This document shows positions 55,867-64,000 of a DNA stretch of 64,000 nt, piece after piece. The DNA is from Lumbricus terrestris (taxonomy: Eukaryota; Annelida; Clitellata; Crassiclitellata; Lumbricidae). The translations under genes and the position numbers were made by a program. The stretch spans positions 16,524,433 through 16,588,432 of the forward strand of contig OX457036.1 of assembly GCA_949752735.1 (NCBI GenBank), read 5' to 3'. The notes under the pieces are model-generated. The model saw only the letters and a program-made list of their open reading frames with translations. It was not told the origin of the DNA and did no database searches. The stretch's first letter is position 1. Each line of letters starts with the position of its first letter.

Positions 55867-57985
55867 CTACAAACACATACGTATGCTAGTAAACACTCCA
55901 TGGACCTGAAAACTAGTTCAAAATGAACCGCTTTAGAGTTTTTTTTATACCTGATGTTCAATTCCCTGATGGGGGCGTATTTCACCGGCCTGAATTAAAA
56001 AATTACAGCTTCTCCCTAGTTACCTGAATGCTGCAACCAATTGAACCCCACGATACTTATGACTGGGTTCCGCATATTTCGAAGCCTAAGCCAAAAAATT
56101 GAGCCAACGACATTTTTATTCGGCAATGTAAACTGTAATGGTAGGAACTCAACGATTTTTAATCTTAATATACTAATGACGAAAAGGGATAAATGTTCAT
56201 AATGAGAGCAAGAATAGGCGACCCTGTCTGAAAATAGTCTGTCATATTTGCGACAAATCTCAATCGATATAGAACTGGTGTTGTTAACTAACCGTATTAA
56301 TGTTTTTTGCGCTCATTTTCATTCTCTGCGCTTCTATTTTGGTTCAAAAAATACTCAAATGATAACACTAATTTAACTAAAAATAAATATGAGTTTTGAA
56401 TTAATTGTGACCCCCATTTAATCACTTATATTCTTTAATATGCTCAACTTAGCAAGAACTGGCAGCCGCCATTTTCAAACGTCGTTGTAGTTACATAGAA
56501 ACTTCCGGTAACATGTCTGAACAAAGACGATAAAAACAATGTTGGTCCAAATTACACCAACATGGGGGGGGAAGGGTGAATAGCAGACGCAGACTTTCTT
56601 TCAATCAATCAATCAATCAATCAATCAGTCAGACGTTTATGGACTCAACAACAAAAGATTCTCAGGTGAACTTAGAAATTAAGCAGAGACAGGAAGTTCG
56701 AGATTTATCTGCAGATGTCGTCAACAGGACAACCCTAAAGGATGGAAGCTCAGAATAGATAAAAGCGCTTTATCTGTTCTAGCCTCTAGGTCATTCATTG
56801 CATTAAATGTGAAAATGTGAATGAATGATTTTTAAAGCTTGTTGTATTTAAATTCTTCATTTTAAATATTATTTTCCCTCATTAGAACATAACTTTGGTC
56901 CTAGCTTGCGAATCTAGACATTATCTTGACGCTATCGCAGCGTCCTTTCTAATCGTGATAAGAATGTTTTAAATGTAACTCGACCCGGACCACCACGAAC
57001 TACTCTCACGAACAACCCTTCTAACTCAACGCAGCGCTCGTGAATAAGCTGGTGCCAAGCGCTTGGCTTGGAGTGGCGCTTTAGAAATTTCGAGTTTACG
57101 ATTACGATTACGAAACCAGCATGTGCCTACTTACTTGTTTATTTATTCATTGAAGATTGTAATTATTGTATGGTCGTGTAGGTATGTTTATTTTTTTCAA
57201 ATTGCTTCTTTCTTACAAGATCTAAAGAATTACAAGATAAAATTTAATATGAAAGTTCGTCTGCTTAATTACAGTATCGTTGTCGTTTCTTTAAGTTACT
57301 TGTAGCAAAGATATTAGAGTTTTACACTGCTCGTAAATTCGCATTTCAGCGGTGCTTTAAATTTTTGTTTTGCTATCCTTTGTTTTTGATGAATAGGACT
57401 TCGCAAGGTATAATTTCTCTTAGTTTCTACCTGGGTCTGTTATAATGGCCCCAGCTTTCTACAAAGATTGACCTCAGATTGTTTTACCAAGCACCAATTA
57501 CCTGTTATTTCCCAACAACCTGCATGCATGGCTTATGCGGATGTCCCTGACGCAGCTTTTGTTTTGTATTGCCAGTTATATTGAGTTTAGACTCATATTT
57601 GGTTAATTTCTACATTTGGACTTCACCTAGCTGTCTTAGACTGTCTTCGTCACATTTTATTATCAAGCTACAGTATAAATAAAGCATTAATAATTATTTG
57701 TCGTGCAGCCTAAAATATGACGTGTTGCTCTGCCTTAAATTTGCTTCATAAGGTGATGTCTGAAATTGGAATATCTAAGGAAAAATTTAATGTCGAAATC
57801 CAGTAACTTTGAAAAATAAAGTGCAGATGACATGTAGGCCTAGTTTGCACTTTCTCACATAGGCCTAGATATAAAATTGCATGCATGAAATTTGTGAACG
57901 TTTCAAAAGGTAGGCCTACCATATAGGCCTAAGTGTTAAATGGTGCAAATGGATGACAATTGGACATGAAAGCTTGGGTCTATAA
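55867..57985. other. Divergent intergenic region, promoter side of the minus-strand gene
   Basis: Contains the ETS/YY1 motif pair at 56464-56511, an (ATCA)n run near 56600-56625 and a SINE fragment near 57025-57110. No coding exon recognised; the missing first exon of the minus-strand gene may lie here. Confidence 0.45.
56464..56511 (-). promoter_or_regulatory. Probable core promoter: ETS site (CCGGAAGT) and YY1 site (AAAATGGCGGC)
   Basis: On the minus strand CCGGAAGT is followed 25 bases later by GAAAATGGCGGCTGCC. In TATA-less animal promoters the YY1 motif in this orientation sits just downstream of the start site and points in the direction of transcription, so it fits the minus-strand coiled-coil gene. 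The ATG in the YY1 motif opens only a 7-codon frame. Confidence 0.55.
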
Positions 57986-58951
57986 TAGGGTGACCATATG
58001 TCCCGGTTTTCCGGGACATGTCCCGGTTTTTTGTGGAGCGTCCCGACGACTTATGGAAAATAGCAAAATTGTCCCGGTTTTGACAAGAAGGAAACTTGGA
58101 CATTGAAAACGTCAGTTTTATGTCAATGACAGAACATAGTGTAGTTTGTAACCCAAAATAGAAGTTGCAGCGAAAGAGAAGTTGTCAATTTATGTGGAGT
58201 AGGCTATAATATCACGTATGTAGTACCGGGTACCCTATTAGGCCGATTTTAAGTAGGTTATTATAAAGGCGTGGCGAGATAGTCTCCATAATACAATTTC
58301 AGTGGCAGATCTATATCGATTTCAGTCCCAGATAGATCAATATCCATTTCAAAAGGTCTCGCCAGAGTTGTAATGAGATCGTAGAGCAGTTTCTTTCAGA
58401 TGACACTATCATTGTAATGTGGAAATTTTTTAAAAACTTCTTTTTATGGGCACATGCCCCAAACCTCTTTGCCTGCTCGTTCCATCCTCTCAGAAACATG
58501 AACTCTTCTACTGGACTAAATTGCATATAATATTATGCTAGTGAACGCGATTGAGAGTGTCCTCGATTATTATGAAAGAGTGCTGCACTCGTGCACTGAC
58601 GACTAGAGCAGTTTGGAGATTTTTACACTGAGGCATGTAATGCTCAGCATTATGCCTAAATTAACTAGTGAGTCTGATGACACCTGGGTCGATATGTTCT
58701 AAAAGCTTTCGCAGAACAGAACTAAACTAAAAAACACTCTTTCGAGAAATATCAGTAGCTTTGAGCTTCGTCAAAATATGCTAAAAACTATAAGCAACAA
58801 TATCCTACTATAGTTACTGTTGACTGTAGCAGACCTATCCTATAGGACTAGGCCTTTGTAAACGCCTATAATTATAGTCCCATAAAGGATTATAATTGGC
58901 AGTTTTCCAAAAAGTGTCCCGGTTTTTGATGGCCAGAAAATGGTCACCCTA
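57986..58951. mobile_element. hAT-type element, 966 bp, TAGGGTGACCAT ends
   Basis: Ends TAGGGTGACCATATGTCCCG and, inverted, ATGGTCACCCTA; perfect 8-bp duplication GTCTATAA at 57978-57985 and 58952-58959. Near the left end, TGTCCCGGTTTT recurs three times and TCCGGGA pairs with it. No open frame of note; it sits about 100 bases upstream of the CCNB1IP1 start codon. Confidence 0.9.
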
Positions 58952-59057
58952 GTCTATAATTTAATGTGCTGCTGAGACTTGGCAAGAAATTCACCTAAAT
59001 ATCACTGGAATAAGTGGACAATGTCTTGATATGTTTTGTAGCTGTGTTGGAGAAATT

Positions 59058-59120
59058 ATGGACAGTGAGCTAATGTGCAATGTGAGAAAGTGTCATAGGA
59101 AACTGGAAACGTTCGCATGG
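59058..59120 (+). CDS. CCNB1IP1: CCNB1IP1 exon 1 (residues 1-21)
   Basis: Codes MDSELMCNVRKCHRKLETFA and W, with zinc ligands C7 and C12. The donor is TGG|GTAAGA, phase 0. Confidence 0.9.
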
Positions 59121-62100
59121 GTAAGATAGAGTAGTAAAAGGCTGTTGCAATCAAGTAAACTGTTTAAGTCTTGTTAAGGCTCTGAACAAGAGATTTATAG
59201 CAGACTGTAGGACATGTTTTACTATAATTTGACTAAGCCAGAGATAAAGTCACATGTATACAAGTCAATGTTTTTGTCTCTATGAAATTGAAGTAATGTA
59301 ATGTCAGTGTATGAATTTCTCAGTTCCAACACAAAGACCAAAGCAGGGAGACCAGCTTATTCACTGAGGCAATATTTTATTGAGGATTGCCCTAGGGGTT
59401 GAGTTAACCCTCTAATCTTTCTTGGTACCCCATAGTAAAATCTGTGTTGCACATACCAACTCCACATAAATTAACGTCTTACTCCCCAATTATTTTTCTA
59501 CAATTCTCATGCTAAATAAGACAATTATTTTATCTAAGATTGTAGCACAACAGATACTGAAGAAAAGATGCTCTACATGAGTTGAACAATCAATGAGTCA
59601 GCCATGCAACAGTTTAAAACAATGTAGCTGCTGCCACAACTTGACTGTTCAGAGATATTTTGAGATAAGGCACGGGTATTTCATATTCAAACTCAAGATT
59701 GTTAAGTCTTGTGTGTTATCTTTGAGGTATGGTAGATGTATCAGAACTGCTCTCAATAATAGGGAGTAGTAGAATTGATGTATTATGTGACAGCATATAG
59801 TTTTTGGAAGAAAGTTATCCCTTCATCAACTAACTACATTAATTTCCAAATTTATTTTGTTCATGCTGATTGTAAACGGGTTAATGGTTAATAGAGTTTG
59901 CACAGTTTGGTAAAAAACTGAGAGTTCTGCTACAATGTACATCAGATACATTTTTAGAGTTTCTGATACAGTGTCTACAGTGACTGTTTTGACTTGCATT
60001 TCAGGTAACTTCCTGTTCCCGTATCCTTTGAACTTATGATTATTATCATTATTATTATTATTACAAAAGTTTTAACGTGCACAAAGTCACACCAGAATTT
60101 GAATTGGAAACAAGGTTAGTCAATCTACTGGGAACTTACATTTCTTTATCCAGATGTGTGAAGGCCAATGAGAAATAGGAGTTTGAGACATATCTTGAAA
60201 GAAGAAACTGAATTTAAGCAAATGGTAATCAATTTCATTCCCTAGGGAGCAGCAACACGGAATGTACAAGAGCCCATGACAGTACCAAATCAAAACTCAA
60301 CCAAAAGTACCCATAGCAGGAGATCTCAGATGGCAGGGCAGGATGTATAGAGAAACTAGTAGTTGAAGGTAATTAGCCCACGATAATTATGAGTTCTCGT
60401 TGTGAAGATACATGCAGCACAAAGCAAATCAGAGGATTTTGATGCATTGAAGCTTTTTGACTTGAAGATCTAATATACTTGCAAACAGGGTTGACATAAT
60501 CAAAGCAAGAACACACAAGAGACCAGGCTATGGCCTGTGACATGTCATTGGTAATGTATTGGGTAAACTGCGTTTATTAATTATCTAGTATGAGACGCTT
60601 AACGAATTTGAATGCAAGATTTGAACGATGTAAGGTAAGATAGATCTGTAAACAGACTTAGTGAAAGGAACCCCTCACATTAACGACTGAAGGATGAACT
60701 GTGCCATAAACGAACACACACGCACGCACGCACATGCATGAACATTATAGGAAGAATCTACAATTAGCTGATTTAATTGCAGCCTATCTCAGGGTCGGTT
60801 TCTGTCTTTATTCTATATTTGTGCATATCAATCCTTAGCTGAAATTGAAGATATCTTCTGTGAAGAGTGTGCAAATGCTGAATTTACTAAAGCTCTTACA
60901 TGTCCCGCATGTGAGTATGGAGTTTGTTAACATGGTTATTTGGTTGTCAGCTGAAACCTTTGCTTATCAATTTTGTGTGTGTTGAAAGATAATTTTAAAA
61001 AATTCAGCACCATCTGCTGAGCAAAATTTAGTTCACATGCATTTAAGTTATTTAAGTCCTATAATTTGTTGCTCACAAATACAGAGTGCATACTGGTAGA
61101 TTGTTTGAATTTGCTGTTGTTAATTAAATTTTGTGTGTGAAATCTGATGCATTTTAAGTACGGTTTTCTAGGCCATACAAATCTCCGTTCTTGATGACCA
61201 CATTTGTTTACTGCTTCTACTACTATTCCTTTATTGAAGACTCATTCAAACAATCACAACAAGGTACAAAGCTGCAGTTTGTAGTTAGGATAACGAAAAA
61301 TAATGATCAAAAAAGTTCTGAATGAATTAAGGATTAACGTCTGTATACATTACCATAACCACAGTTCTTCTTGCTCAAAGTGACAGTTGACAAAACATTT
61401 TTTTTACATATGATGGATATAGAAACTAACAAAATGCAAAAGAAGAGAACCCTTCCACAGTTTTGCTTGTATGTACAATTGCATAAGTAACTTGAAAGTT
61501 AATTTCTTGGTTATTACCTGTGTCCTTATTATTAAGCAATATACATCACTGTCCAAGCTTTGTTTGCTTACTGCCGTTTCAGGTCAGGAGAAACTCCCTA
61601 TGAAGTACGACCTCATACGAGTTGATCTTCAGCCAAGCGAACCTCATAAATCTGTGCGTATTTGTGTAGTTATACTGTGTGGAATTTATTAAGGAAGAGC
61701 TTTTTTGCATGAACACTGTAAACATGTAATTGATGATCTGATGGCATTATTCTATGTGATTGTGTATGTTAATCCATATAATAATACTAATAATTACTAG
61801 TATTATTATTACATGGGTTATATGCTGGTTGGCTATTTTTATGCACCGCTGTATAGTCACAGCTATAGTTAAAATTGACCCTGTATATGCATATATAGGA
61901 CTTAATGGATCCTGATATTTTGTTTGCTAGTGGCCTTATGTCCTTATAAACGCAAGACAGCTAATTGTGAAGATTTTTTTAAATGGCAATACTTTAAAAG
62001 GTCCCATTAGATTAAGCCTTATCTAAAAATAAGTAAAAATTGCAAATTCATTAGCATGGCATTATAAGTTTTCCAATCAGTGGTTTAAATAATCCACAGT

Positions 62101-63553
62101 ATATACATAAAATTGTCAGAGAACGTTACAGGATTTCATGCTGTGCCTTAACTAATTCATAATCTTGTTTGACTTTAGCATTTTGTTTGCTTAGTTTGAC
62201 CATTTTGTTGACTAAGGAAAATGTCAAATTTTTTATACTTAGCTTTATAATCTGTTTACATGTAACCATTACTCATTTTGATTCACAAGTTAGTATCTTT
62301 GAAGCTTAAATTGTTCTACTTGAATTTCAATTGACAGATGCTTCTGGCTGGACTAAAACCAGATACTATTATGGAGATATGCACAAGGGCAATATCTTTC
62401 TGGAATTACCAGGTTAGTCTGTGTGTGTTGTTGCTAGTGCATCCTGTCAGGCATGGTCTAATTTTATTAAAGCTGGGGATTTGCTATATTCTGATTGTTT
62501 ATCGTAATCTCGAGATTTCTACAGTGCCTATAAAAGCGAAGTCACAGGAACCAACTTATTCACAGACGCATACAACTAAACATTATAAACATTTTAACAT
62601 TTTCCAGTTTTAGAATTACTTTACATAAGTGCATTCATTGTATAAAAGCATTAAACCACAAGAGATGAACATCCAACTGAGCTAGGTCAACCAGGAAAAA
62701 AATTCTTTTAGTATGTTTTTAAGCTTTTCATCTCATGAAAATATTCCAATGGTCGTCTTGCTGTGAATTACTTGAACTCAGTTTCCAAGTAATTATGTGA
62801 TGTATAATGTCAGCCAATGCATATGAGACATATTAAAGAATATAAACTTACTTACTATCTACAAGTTGACTAGATTCTATTTGTTTGCATTAATCAATTT
62901 GATTTAAATTAATTACTGAATTGTTATTTTTGGTTTTTCTTTATATTGAACATACTGTCATAGGCGGAGACCTGGGCCGAGAATTGGGGGGACGGAAAGA
63001 CGCGAGATTTTCCGGAAAATTTCTGACAACCGGCGAAATCTTGGGAAAAAAATTTATTTTCGCCACCAAAAAAGTTGATGACTTTTTTTTGTCTTGACGC
63101 TCAACGATTGGGGGCATGGGCCGTCCCCCCAACACTTTTATTTGGAGGACCGGCCCCCTAGGTCTCCACCCATGCATACTGTAGTATGTCTGTTGTATTA
63201 TTTCTTGTTCATTATTTCCAGCAAAATATTCTATAGCAAGATGAGAGATTTTGCTTACTATTGCTGAACATTTAAAAACTGATGACAATACAGTTTTCTG
63301 CATTAGAGCATCCACTTTGGAAGTATTTCTAGTGGACAAATGCTTGAGTTAGATGAGTGCAGAAATGCAGTTGGATGTTGTGGTCATATTTTGCTGTGTA
63401 AATTATAGTTCAATGCTTCTGAACCTGTGTATCTTCAGGTGTGTCAAGAATTGGCCCATCTCGAGACTTGTGTTAACAAAGGGAAGGAAAAGCGAATGCA
63501 GCTCGAAAAGATGTGTTCTCAGTTGGTTGAACATGCACAGTGCGAAATAGCGA
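59058..63553 (+). CDS. CCNB1IP1: CCNB1IP1 (HEI10), meiotic crossover RING E3 ligase; 5' part
   Basis: Gene-level entry; six exons in phase cover about 133 residues, and the 3' half lies beyond the window (vertebrate protein about 277). Together the first three exons give a complete RING with ligands C7, C12, C25, H27, C30, C33, C44 and C47 (C-x4-C-x12-C-x-H-x2-C-x2-C-x10-C-x2-C), followed by QEKLPMKYDLIRVDLQPSEP and MLLAGLKPDTIMEICTRAIS then FWNYQ, matching the family LAGLRPEIVLDISSRALAFW. It then enters a coiled coil. The family localises to meiotic recombination nodules and promotes crossover designation, probably through SUMO/ubiquitin ligase activity. Start chosen at 59058 (MDSELMC) because the first zinc ligand follows directly. 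Confidence 0.94.
60005..60020 (+). CDS. CCNB1IP1: CCNB1IP1 exon 2, a 16-nt microexon
   Basis: TTTCAG|GTAACTTCCTGTTCCC|GTATCC codes V-T-S-C-S plus the first base of His. It supplies zinc ligand C25 and half the codon of H27, restoring the family pattern WVTxCSHIFC exactly. Without it the RING lacks two ligands and the frame is lost. Confidence 0.88.
60851..60910 (+). CDS. CCNB1IP1: CCNB1IP1 exon 3 (rest of the RING)
   Basis: Acceptor ATTGAAG, phase 1 entry completing His 27; codes IFCEECANAEFTKALTCPA. The donor is T|GTGAGT, phase 1. A nearer-upstream acceptor (CCTTAG) is out of phase with exon 2. Confidence 0.88.
61583..61653 (+). CDS. CCNB1IP1: CCNB1IP1 exon 4
   Basis: Acceptor GTTTCAG, phase 1; completes the last Cys, then QEKLPMKYDLIRVDLQPSEP and HKS. 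The donor is TCT|GTGCGT, phase 0. Confidence 0.95.
62338..62412 (+). CDS. CCNB1IP1: CCNB1IP1 exon 5
   Basis: Acceptor TTGACAG; codes MLLAGLKPDTIMEICTRAIS and FWNYQ, the strongest family signature. The donor is CAG|GTTAGT, phase 0. Confidence 0.96.
62959..63174. mobile_element. hAT-type MITE with CATAGGCGGAGACCT...AGGTCTCCACCCATG ends
   Basis: A perfect 8-bp duplication CATACTGT at 62951-62958 and 63175-63182. The interior has AAAAAAGTTGATGACTTTTT. It lies in CCNB1IP1 intron 5. Confidence 0.88.
63439..63553 (+). CDS. CCNB1IP1: CCNB1IP1 exon 6, start of the coiled coil
   Basis: Acceptor ATCTTCAG; codes VCQELAHLETCVNKGKEKRM then QLEKMCSQLVEHAQCEIA. The donor is A|GTATGT, phase 1. The remaining exons are past 64000; 63554-64000 shows no further exon that I recognise. 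Confidence 0.9.
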
Positions 63554-64000
63554 GTATGTACAGTAGGGTGACAGTTAAATTTGTTTTTTGGAATTTCACA
63601 TGTCTCACCCTTTTAAATGGTTATGTACCATTACATAAGTAAGCATGATTTTTTAAAAATTAATTCATTAATGTTTATTGCTGGCCCAACGCATCAGAAG
63701 TTTGACCTAATGGTCTGTGTTAAACACAGTGCAAATACACATCTATCGGTATTTGATTCCAGTACTGTTTATCAAGTCCATTTATGGCTGCTTATTTTTT
63801 TAGTCTGGCTATTACCTCCTGTGTTTCATAAGCCCTTGGAGTATAGGTATTGCTTGGTTCTTCTTGGTTTGTAAGTACTTCATGGAAAGAATGGATCAGT
63901 GTGATACCAGTTCAGCTATATCATTCGCGACATTTAGGCTCACAGCTCAGTGACGAGCCAAGAGAACGATTTCCTTTATCTCCATTTCTGCTTGGATGTA

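Noticed and set aside
60836..60850. Upstream acceptor CCTTAG for CCNB1IP1 exon 3 (adding AEIED-like residues)
   Set aside because: It is out of phase with the exon 2 donor and would add residues not in the family between the two RING halves; the acceptor at 60850 fits exactly.

Overview
The window looks like nuclear DNA of a marine invertebrate. It has multi-exon genes with GT-AG introns, long AT-rich introns, dense microsatellites, tRNA-derived SINEs and many short hAT-type DNA transposons. Repeated TAGGCCTA palindromes are something I associate with echinoderm-like and other marine invertebrate genomes; this taxonomic guess is weak.

Layout. (1) 1-4725 is upstream intergenic sequence with simple repeats and a small hAT-type MITE. 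(2) 4726-36976, plus strand, is a complete CFAP57 (WDR65) gene. I could rebuild 18 coding exons whose phases all agree, giving 1237 residues, close to the human protein (about 1250). It has two N-terminal WD40 propellers and a long C-terminal coiled coil, as expected for an axonemal inner-dynein/regulatory-region protein. (3) Intron 15 of CFAP57 is 7.5 kb because it holds an antisense hAT transposon (27608-34052) with 15-bp terminal inverted repeats and a perfect 8-bp target duplication. It encodes an OTU-type cysteine-protease domain upstream of a zinc-finger/hAT transposase, interrupted by a one-base shift in a T run. (4) 37228-41835 is AT-rich sequence between convergent genes. (5) 41836-55866, minus strand, is a 12-exon coiled-coil protein gene (584 residues visible, first Met unresolved) that I cannot name. 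(6) 55867-59057 is the divergent intergenic region, with ETS and YY1 promoter motifs for the minus gene and a 966-bp hAT-type element. (7) 59058 to the window end, plus strand, is the 5' half of CCNB1IP1/HEI10, the meiotic crossover RING E3 ligase, including a 16-nt microexon that supplies part of the RING.

Two themes stand out. First, several splice junctions have been tandemly duplicated or taken over by repeats: acceptor of CFAP57 exon 5 (three copies), acceptor of exon 4 (degenerate array), donor of exon 7 (a GC donor abutting a minisatellite) and a donor of the minus-strand gene (two in-frame copies). Second, at least thirteen hAT-type elements with recognisable 8-bp target duplications are present, some nested; several have different ends but share an internal GATGAC-T-run-AGTC motif. 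CFAP57 is ciliary and CCNB1IP1 meiotic; nothing in the sequence shows that the three genes work together.
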